Shown: positions 33,840 through 41,919 of the stretch, one piece after another
Layout of the letters: every line of letters starts with the position of its first letter
Position numbering within the stretch: position 1 is the stretch's first letter
DNA from: Bacillota bacterium
GTDB taxonomy: Bacteria; Bacillota; Sulfobacillia; JAJZYS01; JAJZLH01
DNA: 64,000 nt
Direction: 5' to 3'
NCBI GenBank assembly: GCA_021850485.1
Contig: JAJZLY010000007.1
Span: 90,973-154,972 of the forward strand
Made by a program: the position numbers and the translations under genes
The notes under the pieces: generated by a model
What the model was told of the DNA's origin: nothing
Databases searched by the model: none
The model's input: the letters and a program-made list of their open reading frames with translations, nothing else

Positions 33840-34504
33840 GGCCTGGCATCCATTTCGACCTCAACCGCCACCGCCTGCAGCAATCGCACCTGCAACCCGG
33901 CGGCCGCACGCCCTGCGACCCGCACCATCCGCCGTTTGCCGCCTGGTTCGCCAGTCAGCACCTGCACATGGGCGCCGGGCACCAGCCCGCGGCGAGCTAG
34001 ATCGGCCAGCAACACCGGGTCATCCTCGCTCACCCAGGCTATGTGGCCGCTGCCGACCGCCATCTGGGCCAGCGACACCGTCTCGCGCACCGCGACCTCG
34101 CCACTGACCGATGGAATCGGGTAGCCATGGGGGCAGCGAGCGGCGTCACCCAGCACCCGGGCGAACGACTCGGTCACCTCTTCTGGCAGGGCATGCTCCA
34201 TTTGATCGGCGACCTTATCCACCCGATCCCAGCCGATGCCCAGCATGTCCGTGAGAAATCGCTCGGTGAGCCGATGGCGGCGGACGACCTGAGTTGCCTG
34301 CAGGCGCCCGGTGGCGGTCAGGGTGACGCCAAGATACTCGCGATAACGGACCAGGCCTGCGTCGGCCATTTTATGGAACATGGCAGACGCTGACGCCGCT
34401 GACACACCCAAGCGGCGGGCCACCGCCCCAGTGGTGGCCCGGTGGGCGACCGTCTCGACGCGATAGATGGCAGCCAGATAGTCCTCCATGGTCTGGGAGA
34501 TCAC
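33836..34504 (-). CDS. DtxR/MntR-type metal-dependent transcriptional regulator
   Basis: A 222-residue regulator. A winged helix-turn-helix (about 5-65) is followed by the dimerisation and metal-binding domain with RRHRLTERFL and a MEHALPEEV motif, then a C-terminal SH3/FeoA-like domain (about 150-222). Relative to MntR, Asp8 and the His of RRHRL are kept, Glu11 is Ala, and the C102/E99 position is Asp. The protein has the three-domain DtxR layout, so manganese or iron responsiveness is likely but not decided. It is the first gene of the NRAMP operon. GTG 34504 has a GGAGAGGGGG site. Confidence 0.9.
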   Translation of the reverse strand: MISQTMEDYLAAIYRVETVAHRATTGAVARRLGVSAASASAMFHKMADAGLVRYREYLGVTLTATGRLQATQVVRRHRLTERFLTDMLGIGWDRVDKVADQMEHALPEEVTESFARVLGDAARCPHGYPIPSVSGEVAVRETVSLAQMAVGSGHIAWVSEDDPVLLADLARRGLVPGAHVQVLTGEPGGKRRMVRVAGRAAAGLQVRLLQAVAVEVEMDARP

Positions 34505-34526
34505 GCGGCTCCCCCTCTCCTCTCTC

Positions 34527-34548
34527 TGGTTTAGTCGTCTCTAAACCA
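34527..34548. promoter_or_regulatory. Probable metal-regulator operator, perfect 22-bp inverted repeat
   Basis: TGGTTTAG-TCGTCT-CTAAACCA has perfect 8-bp arms with a 6-bp spacer. It sits 22 bp upstream of the DtxR/MntR-type gene and 66 bp upstream of the divergent NAD(P)-binding gene. Its AT-rich TTTAG/CTAAA arms resemble MntR/DtxR boxes, so autoregulation of the NRAMP operon is the simplest reading. Confidence 0.7.
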
Positions 34549-34614
34549 TGTTCCTGCCAGCTGGTGTCCTGCGACTGGATCTATACTGGTGGTGTAGCGG
34601 GCGGAGGGGTGCAG

Positions 34615-35502
34615 ATGGAGATTTTCGTCAGCGGCGGCAGCGGCTACGTCGGCCAGCCGGTGGTAGAGGCATTGCTCGCCAGCGGACACCGGGTCCGTGC
34701 GCTGGTCCGGCCGGGCGGCCGTCCGTTGGCGGCGAGCGGCTGGCTGGAGCCAATCATTGGCGACCTGGCCGACTCAGACGCCTTGGCCAGAGGGGTGCGC
34801 GGTGCCGATGCCGTGGTCCATCTGGTGGGCATCATTCGGGAGCGTCCGGCTGCCGGTGTGACCTTCGCCGCCATCCATGCTGCAGGCACCCGCCGCCTAC
34901 TCCAGGCGGCCAGTGCGGCCGGAGTCAGGCGCTGGGTGCACATGAGCGCGCTGGGCGTGGGGAGCGTGTCCGGTTCTGCCTACTTTGAGACCAAGGCCCA
35001 GGCCGAAGCGGCGGTACGTCTATCTGGCCTGGACTGGACCATCTTCCGTCCGTCTGTGGTGTTTGGGCCGGGTGGACCAGGCCCTCAGTTCTTAACCGAA
35101 ATCCGCGATCAGCTGCTCAGGCTGCCGCTCCATCCGATGATCGATGGCGGCGGTCAGAAACTGCAGCCGGTGGCGGTGCAGACCGTCGCTCAAGCCTTCA
35201 CCCGGGCCTTGGACACACCGGCCACGGTCGGTGTCACCTACGATCTGGCCGGACCGGATGTCGTCACCTTCCGCCAGCTCGTGGCCGCATTGGCGTCCCA
35301 TCTGGGCCGGCCATTCCGTCCAGTACCGGTGCCGTCGCTGCTGGTTCAGGCGCTGTTGCCCCTGCTCGATCGCAAGGGAAGTTTCCCCCTGACCCGAGAT
35401 CAGTTGATCATGCTACGCGCCGGCAGCACGTCTGACAACTGGCAAGACGCGTATCAGGTGCTGGCGCTCAAGCCGTATCCTTTTTCGGTGGCTGGCGTCT
35501 AG
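34615..35502 (+). CDS. NAD(P)-binding protein of the NDUFA9/atypical SDR type
   Basis: A 295-residue protein with an N-terminal Rossmann motif (VSGGSGYVGQPVV, about 5-17). It continues with ALVRPGG, AVVHLVGII, GVRRWVHMSALG and YFETKAQAE, and then the FRPSVVFGPG element seen in NDUFA9-like and atypical short-chain dehydrogenases. The usual catalytic Tyr-x-x-x-Lys appears as YFETK. It may act as a complex I-associated or nucleoside-sugar epimerase-like oxidoreductase; the substrate is unknown. ATG 34615 has a GGAGGGG site. A TATACT at 34582-34587 is a candidate -10. It converges on the peptidase gene with a 4-bp overlap. Confidence 0.85.
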   Translation: MEIFVSGGSGYVGQPVVEALLASGHRVRALVRPGGRPLAASGWLEPIIGDLADSDALARGVRGADAVVHLVGIIRERPAAGVTFAAIHAAGTRRLLQAASAAGVRRWVHMSALGVGSVSGSAYFETKAQAEAAVRLSGLDWTIFRPSVVFGPGGPGPQFLTEIRDQLLRLPLHPMIDGGGQKLQPVAVQTVAQAFTRALDTPATVGVTYDLAGPDVVTFRQLVAALASHLGRPFRPVPVPSLLVQALLPLLDRKGSFPLTRDQLIMLRAGSTSDNWQDAYQVLALKPYPFSVAGV

Positions 35503-36260
35503 GAAAACCCAGTCTTCTGCCTGAGGACCAGTTCCAGTGCGGTGTTCACCGCCGTCACCTGTAGCCGGCTGCGCACAGCCAGCGGCTGTAATACGGGCGT
35601 TTCGATGGTCATGGCGTGACCACTGAGCTCAAAGAGCAAAAAGGCGAGCGGCCACAGGCGCCGCTGCTGGAACCGCTCGCGCAAAGGCGCCGCCGATCGG
35701 CCGCGCGGAACCAGCCCACGACGCACCGTCGGATCATCGGCCCATTCGCACACCGGCCCCACTCGGGCCATGGCGTCACGCACGCGCCGGCGAAACCACG
35801 GGCCCTGTTCGGTGGTCTCGTAGATGTAAAAGCCCGTGAAGTCGGAGTCCTCGTGCAGGTCGAGGCCGAAGTCGAAGCGCTGATCTTTAAGTTGAGCCCA
35901 CATCAAGCTGGACAAGGGGTCCTCGGGGTTTCGAAACTGCCGGTTCGGATCCACGTCGCGACCGTTGTGCCGCAGGCCACGGATATAGCCGAAGGGATTG
36001 AGGCAGGGCCATACGTCGAACTGAACGCTCCGACTCCAGTGGGCGGCCTCTGACTCCAAAAAGGCCAGGCAACCCGCTACGCCGCCGGGCTCCTCACCGT
36101 GGATTCCGGCCGCCAGCAGCACCCGGGCGCCTTGGCCAAAGCGCAGGCGGTAGATCGGCTCCGCGTCCACCTCTCCCGCCGTCTCCAGCGGCACACCCAG
36201 CTGCGCCGCCACCTGGCTGAGGCGCTGTTGCAGCTCTGGCCACACCATCCGCTCGTCCAT
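35499..36260 (-). CDS. M14 family zinc carboxypeptidase-like protein
   Basis: A 253-residue metallopeptidase-like protein. The zinc-binding HxxE is in LLAAGIHGEEPGGVAG (about 48-63) and the third ligand is the His of LDLHEDSDFTGF. PCLNPFGYIRGLRHNGRDVDPNR is the substrate-contacting NRxxxxxDxNR-like stretch of the succinylglutamate desuccinylase/aspartoacylase and carboxypeptidase M14 group, and the catalytic Glu is probably in LLFELSGH. It is likely to cleave an amide in a cell-wall or small-molecule substrate. ATG 36260 has a GAGGAGGAACCG site. It lies just downstream of the tRNA-Arg terminator. Confidence 0.82.
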   Translation of the reverse strand: MDERMVWPELQQRLSQVAAQLGVPLETAGEVDAEPIYRLRFGQGARVLLAAGIHGEEPGGVAGCLAFLESEAAHWSRSVQFDVWPCLNPFGYIRGLRHNGRDVDPNRQFRNPEDPLSSLMWAQLKDQRFDFGLDLHEDSDFTGFYIYETTEQGPWFRRRVRDAMARVGPVCEWADDPTVRRGLVPRGRSAAPLRERFQQRRLWPLAFLLFELSGHAMTIETPVLQPLAVRSRLQVTAVNTALELVLRQKTGFS

Positions 36261-36280
36261 CGGTTCCTCCTCGTGCTGAG

Positions 36281-36304
36281 AAAAACGCCCGCGTTACGCG
36301 GGCG
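36281..36304 (-). terminator. Rho-independent terminator of tRNA-Arg
   Basis: On the minus strand an 8-bp perfect stem (CGCCCGCG-TAA-CGCGGGCG) is followed by TTTTT. It starts 7 nt after the encoded CCA end of the tRNA and separates it from the peptidase gene. Confidence 0.9.
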
Positions 36305-36311
36305 CTAAGTC

Positions 36312-36386
36312 TGGCGCGCCTAGCAGGACTCGAACCTGCGCTCCTGGCTCCGGAGGCCAGTGCTCTATCCACTGAGCTATAGGCGC
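36312..36386 (-). tRNA. tRNA-Arg (anticodon CCG)
   Basis: A complete cloverleaf on the minus strand: acceptor GCGCCTA/TAGGCGC with discriminator G, D-arm GCTC/GAGC, anticodon stem CTGGC/GCCAG with loop CTCCGGA (anticodon CCG, reading CGG), a 4-nt variable loop, and a T-arm GCAGG-TTCGAGT-CCTGC. CCA is encoded at 36312-36314. A TAGAAT about 10 nt upstream (36397-36402) is a probable -10 element. A rho-independent terminator follows at once, so it is transcribed alone. Confidence 0.97.
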
Positions 36387-36495
36387 CTGTAGGTGGATTC
36401 TACCACAGCCGAGACCACGTCTTCCACGTCCGGCGCTGCCTAAACCATTGCATTGCTTGTACACTGCGATCAGGACCGAGCCGAAAGGAGCCGAC

Positions 36496-37050
36496 ATGCC
36501 ACCCGCCCTGCTGGTCGCCCTGGTGCTGGCCCTCGGCCTGGACACACTCAGCGTTTCCGCCGCATTGGCCCCCCGGTTTCCCCAGCACCGCCTGCGCATC
36601 GCTACCACGTTCGCCCTATTCGAAGCGGTCATGCCGCTGATCGGTATCGGCATCGGCCGCCTGCTCGGTCATGCTCTGGGCACAGCCGGCGACACGGTGG
36701 GGGCCGTCTTGCTGGTGGCGCTGGGCGGCTATTTTCTGTTCTCCAGCCACGCTGAGGAGGCCACACCGACAGCAGAGTCCTCTGGCTTCGCCGGCTGGCT
36801 CCTGATCGGGTTGGGACTATCCATCTCCTTGGACGAGGTCGCGGTCGGCATCTCCTTCGCGCTGTTGGGCGTGCCCATTATCCCAGCGGTGGTGGCCATC
36901 TTGGCCCAGGCCTTCATCTTCTCCTTGATCGGCTCTTCGCTGGGCCAAGGACTGAGCCGGCGCTTCGGGGGCGTGGCTGAGCCGCTCGCAGGCATCGTCC
37001 TGGCATTGCTCGGATTATTCCAGCTGGGCCGGCTGTTCTTGGGCTGGTGA
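36496..37050 (+). CDS. mntP: MntP-type manganese efflux pump (DUF204)
   Basis: A 184-residue membrane protein with six hydrophobic segments in two DUF204 repeats. The acidic motifs used for Mn2+ are LALGLDTLSVSAALA (about 12-26) and LGLSISLDEVAVGISFALL (about 108-126). These correspond to the conserved Asp-containing helices of MntP, although the first motif (LDTLSVS) departs from the usual MDAFAVS. It is likely to export manganese from the cytosol. ATG 36496 has an AAAGGAG site. A CTAAACCA octamer at 36440-36447 equals one arm of the DtxR-type operator 2 kb away. Confidence 0.85.
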   Translation: MPPALLVALVLALGLDTLSVSAALAPRFPQHRLRIATTFALFEAVMPLIGIGIGRLLGHALGTAGDTVGAVLLVALGGYFLFSSHAEEATPTAESSGFAGWLLIGLGLSISLDEVAVGISFALLGVPIIPAVVAILAQAFIFSLIGSSLGQGLSRRFGGVAEPLAGIVLALLGLFQLGRLFLGW

Positions 37051-37209
37051 CCCTGTAGCCGAACGCCCAACGGCCCACACAGACCGAATTAGCGGTCGTC
37101 GAATGGGCCCTCACCGTTCGCCAGGCCACCCCTTGGCAGCGCCCTTGTTGCCGACCAACGGTGCGTCGATCCCGGTTCTGGAAAAGCGCGGCCTCACCAG
37201 ATAGGCGCC

Positions 37210-37250
37210 GGCCCGGACCTGATCACCTGGGAGGTGTCCTAGCCCGGGCC
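37210..37250. other. Nested inverted repeat between convergent genes
   Basis: GGCCCGG (37210-37216) pairs with CCGGGCC (37244-37250), and inside lies CACCT-GGG-AGGTG (37224-37236). It sits in the 232-bp gap between mntP and the convergent coiled-coil gene. It lacks a U-run on either strand, so it could be a bidirectional stop or transcript-end structure rather than a classical terminator. Confidence 0.4.
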
Positions 37251-37282
37251 TGATTGGGTCGAACGTCAAGGCTTCAGTTGGC

Positions 37283-37702
37283 TCAGTCCTGACTGCGACC
37301 GCTTCGCAGGACCTGCTCTAGACCCAGGTCCTTGAGCAGGGCCTCATGGTGAGCAGTTAACTCACGGCTCAACGCATCCAGTTTCTTTTCAACGGCGCTG
37401 TGCTGCTTCTTCAACTTGTCATACTGCTGACTGAGCAGCCGAACCCGCCGCACCCGGACGGTGGTCGACAGATCAGAGATCGCCTTACGCGACCGTCTCC
37501 GGACACTGCCAGCGCTGCTCTGGGCATTCACTCGGTTGGCCAGCCGCCCCAGGTACAACTTGATGCTGACCGCCGAGCGATCAAGATCTGCCACGGCCTT
37601 CTCAACTGCATCGGCAAATGGCACCAACTTAGCATCGATTTGCCTAGCCAATCCGGTCAAATACTCTCGCTCCTGAGGTTCAAACTTGCCTTTTGTCGCC
37701 AC
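37283..37702 (-). CDS. Hypothetical basic coiled-coil protein (139 aa)
   Basis: A 139-residue soluble protein that I do not recognise. It is rich in Lys and Arg in the middle (about 68-90, GSVRRRSRKAISDLS), and the C-terminal half has heptad-like spacing (YDKLKKQHSAVEKKLDALSRELTAHHEALLKDL, about 90-125) suggesting a coiled coil. The composition fits a nucleic-acid- or cytoskeleton-associated small protein. GTG 37702 has AGGAGG 8 nt upstream. It is a single gene, transcribed away from the divergent side of arginase. Confidence 0.7.
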   Translation of the reverse strand: MATKGKFEPQEREYLTGLARQIDAKLVPFADAVEKAVADLDRSAVSIKLYLGRLANRVNAQSSAGSVRRRSRKAISDLSTTVRVRRVRLLSQQYDKLKKQHSAVEKKLDALSRELTAHHEALLKDLGLEQVLRSGRSQD

Positions 37703-37787
37703 GACACATGCCTCCTATTTCCGATGTTACTTCCCCATTTACTATACACCATCGCAAATAGCGTCCGGCACCAGCTCGGAGATCAAC

Positions 37788-38687
37788 TTACAAGATCACC
37801 TTGCCCAGGGCGGAGGCGATCAGCCCGGCCGCCATCTGCCCAGTCCGGTTGTGGTCGTCCAGGATCGGGTTCACCTCAACCACTGAGAGCGAACCCAGTC
37901 GACCGCTCTCTGCGATCATCTCGAGGACTAGGTGGGCTTCCCGGTAGGTTATGCCGCCGGGGACCGGAGTGCCCACACCGGGTGCCTCCTTGGGATCGAT
38001 CACATCCAAATCGATGCTGACGTGCAGATGATCGACTGCTTGCAGCGCGTCCAGCGCCTGCTCGACCACCGAACGCATCCGATCCCGATCGATCTCCGTC
38101 ATCGTCGCCACCCGCACCTCGGATGCGCTGAGTGCCTGGCGCTCCAGAGGATCCAGGTCACGCGTCCCAATCAGCCAGACGTCTTTCTCAGCGGCGAAGG
38201 GGGCCTGGGTCCAAGCCGCCAGAAGGTCCGGATGCCCACGCCCAACCGCGACCGCCAAGGGCATGCCATGGATGTTGCCGCTGGGCGTAATGCGGTCCGT
38301 ATTGAAGTCTCCATGCGCGTCCAACCAGATCACGCCAAGGCGCTTGCCAAGGCTGGCTGCGCCCGCTAGGGCGCCGATTCCGATCGAGTGGTCACCGCCC
38401 AGCACCACCGGGATCTCGCCGGCGGCACCGAGTGCTGCCACCAATTCGGCCAACTCTCGGTTAACCCGGACCACTTCGCCCAAGTAATGCAGGCGAGGAT
38501 TTTCACCACGGGGCAGGCGGGAGGCGTGATGCACCACCAGATCGCCGTGATCGTGCACAGTCAGGCCCAGGGCCACCAGGTCCTCTTGCAGTCCGGCATA
38601 GCGAATGGCCGAGGGCCCCATGTCCACGCCTCTGCGGCCCGCACCCAGATCCATCGGCACGCCGACGACCGCCACGGTCTTATTCAC
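37788..38687 (-). CDS. rocF: Arginase/agmatinase family ureohydrolase
   Basis: A 299-residue ureohydrolase. The binuclear manganese ligands are visible in VVLGGDHSIGIGA, IWLDAHGDFNT (DAHxD) and VSIDLDVIDP (DxDxxDP). The segment DAHGDFNTDRITPSGNIHGMPLA and length of about 300 are typical of arginase, hydrolysing L-arginine to ornithine and urea, rather than agmatinase. GTG 38687 is preceded by GGAGGG and lies at the very end of the CCA-enzyme gene (TAG-GTG), so translation is coupled. It ends in IASALGKVIL, the usual arginase tail. Confidence 0.9.
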   Translation of the reverse strand: MNKTVAVVGVPMDLGAGRRGVDMGPSAIRYAGLQEDLVALGLTVHDHGDLVVHHASRLPRGENPRLHYLGEVVRVNRELAELVAALGAAGEIPVVLGGDHSIGIGALAGAASLGKRLGVIWLDAHGDFNTDRITPSGNIHGMPLAVAVGRGHPDLLAAWTQAPFAAEKDVWLIGTRDLDPLERQALSASEVRVATMTEIDRDRMRSVVEQALDALQAVDHLHVSIDLDVIDPKEAPGVGTPVPGGITYREAHLVLEMIAESGRLGSLSVVEVNPILDDHNRTGQMAAGLIASALGKVIL

Positions 38688-39863
38688 CTATGGTCCCTCC
38701 TTTGCACGGTTCGATATCGCTAGCCATTCCCGCACCGCACGGCCAAGCCGCTTTGGTGTATTCTCATCAGGATTGGCCCGCACACGCTGCCACAGCCACT
38801 GTTGGCAATCTCTCAGCCAGGGCCCGCCGGGCCGCCCGCAGACGGCGGCGATCGCCTCAGGGCCTAGGGCCAGGCGCCGTACGACTCCCTCGCGTTGGAC
38901 CCGCTCCCACACCGGTCCGTAGTGTTCAGCGTCCATCATGGCGAGCCAATGGAGTTCAGTAGTAGTGAGTGCGCCGGCCAGCGTCCTCTCGGCCACTGCC
39001 CCGCCTTCCACCGCCACACCCAGGTGCTCGATAAGCTCACCCAGCCGCTGCCAGTGGCGTTCGGTCAGGCGGCCCCGGAGCCAGTTCAAGCCAGCTCTCG
39101 CCTGACCGGTCCCAGCCGCCAGGGCCAAGATGGCCAGCGGCGCCTGGGCCACCCAGGGGGTGAGATCTGCCGGCCCGGCCCATGGCCAAAGGGCACTGAG
39201 CAGCGACTGGTAGTGGTTCCACGTTTCTCCCGCTGCCTCCCCCTGGATGAGTTGCCACAATTCCAGATCTGCCCGACTGTGCGGTGTGCGCTGCAGCGCC
39301 TGGGGTTGCCAGAGCGCAATTTCGGTTTGCTCATCTGCGCTGAGGCTCCGTTCGCTGATCAGCCGGATGCCGCGCAAGATGCGCAGCGGGTCCTCGGCCA
39401 AGCGGCACACCGCCTGGGGCAGGGCACGCAGGGTGCGACGGTCCAGATCGCTGCGGCCAGAAAACGGATCGATCCACCTGCCACCCGGAGTCAGGGCGAT
39501 GGCGTTCACCGTAAAGTCGCGCCGGCTGAGGTCTTGGTCGATGGTCGCTGCGAAGTCAACTCGGCGCGGGTGACGGGCGTCCAGGTACTCGCTCTCTTGG
39601 CGTAGCCGGGCGAGATGGTAGGTGGCGTCTGGACTCTTGACCTGGACCACGCCGTAGCCTAGGTCGCGCACCCGACCGACGGGTGAGAGCCACTGCCGAA
39701 GCTCGACGGCCGAAGCCGATGTGGCGAGGTCAATCTCGCGCCAGGGCCGCCCGAGCAGGGCATCGCGGACGGCGCCACCGACCAGCACGACCAGCTGACC
39801 CCTGCGCTCCAGTTCCGTGCTGACCGGCTGGGCCTGGGTGAGTAGGGACGTTACCAGGTCCAA
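38688..39863 (-). CDS. cca: CCA tRNA nucleotidyltransferase/poly(A)-polymerase-like enzyme
   Basis: A 391-residue class II nucleotidyltransferase. The active-site motif is LVGGAVRDALLGRPWREIDLATSA (GGxVRD..DxD, with Asp and Asp positions conserved), followed by RRDFTVNAIAL and the neck motif EDPLRILRGIRL. The C-terminal body is longer and more Trp-rich than in short CCA enzymes. It adds or repairs the 3'-CCA of tRNA, although the tRNA here encodes its CCA. TTG 39863 has AAGGGTG 8 nt upstream. It lies directly after the ribosomal operon terminator and is coupled to the arginase gene. Confidence 0.9.
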   Translation of the reverse strand: MDLVTSLLTQAQPVSTELERRGQLVVLVGGAVRDALLGRPWREIDLATSASAVELRQWLSPVGRVRDLGYGVVQVKSPDATYHLARLRQESEYLDARHPRRVDFAATIDQDLSRRDFTVNAIALTPGGRWIDPFSGRSDLDRRTLRALPQAVCRLAEDPLRILRGIRLISERSLSADEQTEIALWQPQALQRTPHSRADLELWQLIQGEAAGETWNHYQSLLSALWPWAGPADLTPWVAQAPLAILALAAGTGQARAGLNWLRGRLTERHWQRLGELIEHLGVAVEGGAVAERTLAGALTTTELHWLAMMDAEHYGPVWERVQREGVVRRLALGPEAIAAVCGRPGGPWLRDCQQWLWQRVRANPDENTPKRLGRAVREWLAISNRAKEGP

Positions 39864-39904
39864 TCGACCACACCCTTAGCCAGTGAGGACTGCCAGCAAG
39901 AGAG

Positions 39905-39928
39905 CGGCGGGGCCATCTGGCCCCGCCG
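39905..39928 (-). terminator. Hairpin terminator at the end of the ribosomal super-operon
   Basis: A perfect 10-bp GC stem (CGGCGGGGCC/GGCCCCGCCG) with a 4-nt loop lies 5 bp after the rpsI stop. On the minus strand the following CTCTCTTGCT is only moderately U-rich. The stem strength and position still favour a terminator. Confidence 0.75.
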
Positions 39929-39933
39929 TCCGA

Positions 39934-40326
39934 TCAGCGCTTGGAGAACTGCGACGCCTTGCGGGCCTTCTTCAGTCCGTACTTTCGGCGTTCTTTGACC
40001 CGGGGGTCCCGGGTTAAGAGGCCAGCTTGCTTCAACTGTGGATGAAAATTGGAGTCGATGCGCAGCAACACCCGAGCCAGGGCGTGACGCACGGCGCCGG
40101 CCTGGCCGCTGACGCCTCCGCCGCGCACCGTGGCGGTGATGTCAAAGCTGCCTTGGGTCCCGGTCAGGATCAGCGGCACTTGGGCATAGGCACGCATGGT
40201 CGTGACCGGGAAGTACTCTTCGAGCGGGCGGTCGTTCACCTTAATCGTGCCGTTGCCTGGCCGCACGTAGATGCGGGCTACGGCCTCCTTGCGTCTGCCG
40301 ACCGCGAACACGGCATCACTGGCCAT
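39934..40326 (-). CDS. rpsI: 30S ribosomal protein S9
   Basis: A 130-residue ribosomal protein. It has the conserved [17 protein letters not shown]-terminus, the [19 protein letters not shown] loop and the invariant C-terminal [12 protein letters not shown] tail that reaches the P-site tRNA. It is the last gene of the cluster, paired with rplM as in most bacteria and overlapping its end by 11 nt. ATG 40326 follows GGGAGG by 7 nt; a TTG 6 nt upstream is rejected. Confidence 0.97.
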   Translation of the reverse strand: MASDAVFAVGRRKEAVARIYVRPGNGTIKVNDRPLEEYFPVTTMRAYAQVPLILTGTQGSFDITATVRGGGVSGQAGAVRHALARVLLRIDSNFHPQLKQAGLLTRDPRVKERRKYGLKKARKASQFSKR

Positions 40327-40759
40327 GGGCAACCTCCCTCAAAACTGGCTGCTGGGCCTCATGCGGATGCGTCGGCCCGACGTACACCTTCAACTTGGTG
40401 AACAATTGGCGACCTAGTTTGTTCTTCGGCAACATACCCCGGACCGCCCGTTCCACAGCCCGCTCGGGGTGCTTGGCCAAGACTTGGCCGAGCGTCTCTT
40501 GGCGCAGCCCTCCGGGGTATCCGGTATGCCGGCTGTACACCTTATCGGTCAGCTTCTTGCCGGTGACCCGTACCTTCTCAGCGTTCACCACCACCACGAA
40601 ATCGCCCATATCGACGGAAGGCGTAAAGGTGGGTTTGGTCTTGCCGCGCAGGATCGAAGCCACTTCCACTGCCAGACGACCAAGAACCTGGTCTTTGGCA
40701 TCGACCAGAATCCAGTTTCGCTCTGCAGTTTGGGTGGTCACCATCGGAGTTTGGGTCAC
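40316..40759 (-). CDS. rplM: 50S ribosomal protein L13
   Basis: A 147-residue ribosomal protein, with [46 protein letters not shown] and the [18 protein letters not shown] motif of L13. It is an early-assembly 50S protein. GTG 40759 has AAGGAGGAG 5 nt upstream, so an additional upstream in-frame segment is rejected. It follows truA, and rpsI overlaps its 3' end. Confidence 0.97.
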   Translation of the reverse strand: MTQTPMVTTQTAERNWILVDAKDQVLGRLAVEVASILRGKTKPTFTPSVDMGDFVVVVNAEKVRVTGKKLTDKVYSRHTGYPGGLRQETLGQVLAKHPERAVERAVRGMLPKNKLGRQLFTKLKVYVGPTHPHEAQQPVLREVAHGQ

Positions 40760-40795
40760 GGGTGCTCCTCCTTGTGGGCCGAAGACAGCCAACGA

Positions 40796-41575
40796 TTAGT
40801 GTCTCCCAGACTCTGGGCCGGTGTCAAGAAAGGTCGGATCCGAATAGTGGACCTGGACTAGGGTCAGTCCTCTGGCTGCTGCTGTATGGCCGGCCAGGGC
40901 CCTGTCCCGCCCGGCTAAGATGGCCTCCATGCTGTCCGCTGGCCGCTTGTGGCGGCCGACCTCAATCAGTGTGCCGGCGATGTTGCGGGCCATGTGGTAC
41001 AGAAAGCCGCTGGCTGTCATCTCGACACAGACGAGGCCGTCTGCGAGCGTCTGCACGACCACCCGCTGCATTGTCCGCTGCCCGACCAGATGCTGACGGC
41101 CGGAAAAGCTGAGGAAGTCGTGGGCACCCGTCAGTGTGCGGGCTGCCTGGGCCATCGCCTCTGTGTCCAAGGGCGGTCCTACCTGCAGGCTGAACCGACG
41201 GTAGATCGGCCGTGGTGCGCTGGCGGTGTCAATCAGGTAGCGGTAGGTCTTGGCCACGGCATGGCGCCGGGGGTCGAAACTGGCAGGTGTTGGCGCAGCC
41301 GACAGCACACGCAGATCGGCGGGCAGGTGAGCGTTCAGGGCAGCCGGCCAGCGCTCCGAGACCATCTGGGAGGTGGTGTCGAAGACGACCACCTGACCTA
41401 GGGCATGCACGCCCGCATCGGTACGGCTCGCCCCCTGGAGCACAACGGGGTGTTTGGCCAGCCGACTGATCGCTGCTTCCAAGGTTCCTTGCACCGTGCG
41501 CCCCTTGTCTGCGCTCTGCCGCTGGAAGCCGGCGAAGTCCGTCCCCTCGTAGCAGACAATCAGCTTCAGGCGCAC
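40796..41575 (-). CDS. truA: tRNA pseudouridine(38-40) synthase TruA
   Basis: A 259-residue pseudouridine synthase for tRNA positions 38-40. The catalytic Asp lies in GASRTDAGVHALGQ (about residue 53), and FLYHMARNIAGTLIEVGRHK is the conserved RNA-binding segment. GTG 41575 lies 3 bp after the rplQ stop with no strong ribosome binding site, suggesting coupling. In most Firmicutes ECF transporter genes sit between rplQ and truA; here they are absent. Confidence 0.95.
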   Translation of the reverse strand: MRLKLIVCYEGTDFAGFQRQSADKGRTVQGTLEAAISRLAKHPVVLQGASRTDAGVHALGQVVVFDTTSQMVSERWPAALNAHLPADLRVLSAAPTPASFDPRRHAVAKTYRYLIDTASAPRPIYRRFSLQVGPPLDTEAMAQAARTLTGAHDFLSFSGRQHLVGQRTMQRVVVQTLADGLVCVEMTASGFLYHMARNIAGTLIEVGRHKRPADSMEAILAGRDRALAGHTAAARGLTLVQVHYSDPTFLDTGPESGRH

Positions 41576-41578
41576 CAG

Positions 41579-41917
41579 CTAGACCAGTTCGAGGAGTACC
41601 ATCGGCGCGCTATCGCCGCGCCGCTCGCCCATTTTCAGGATCCGGGTATAGCCGCCGGGCCGGTCCCGGTACTTCGGGGCGATGCCCTCGAACAGCTTGG
41701 TCACCGTATCCTCATCGAACAGGTAGGACGCCACCCGCCGGCGATTGGTGAGATTGTCCAGCTTGGCGGTGGTGATCAGTTTTTCGGCGATTGACGAGAC
41801 CTCCTCGGCGCGCGCCGCCGTGGTCACGATCTTGCCGCTCTTAAAGAACGACGTCACCTGACTGCGGAACATCGCCCGCTGGGCCTGCCAGTTTCGCCTG
41901 AGTCGTCTCTCCGGCAT
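41579..41917 (-). CDS. rplQ: 50S ribosomal protein L17
   Basis: A 112-residue ribosomal protein with the short bacterial L17 form: RRLRRNWQAQRAMFRSQVTSF, TTAARAEEVSSIAEKLIT and the GGYTRILKMGERRGDSAPMVLLEL C-terminus. It lines the peptide exit tunnel region. ATG 41917 has a GGAGGG site and lies 2 bp after the rpoA stop. Confidence 0.97.
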   Translation of the reverse strand: MPERRLRRNWQAQRAMFRSQVTSFFKSGKIVTTAARAEEVSSIAEKLITTAKLDNLTNRRRVASYLFDEDTVTKLFEGIAPKYRDRPGGYTRILKMGERRGDSAPMVLLELV

Positions 41918-41919
41918 GA

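Noticed and set aside
34206-34214. A second DnaA-box-like site (TTATCCACC)
   Set aside because: One mismatch and inside the coding region of the metal regulator.
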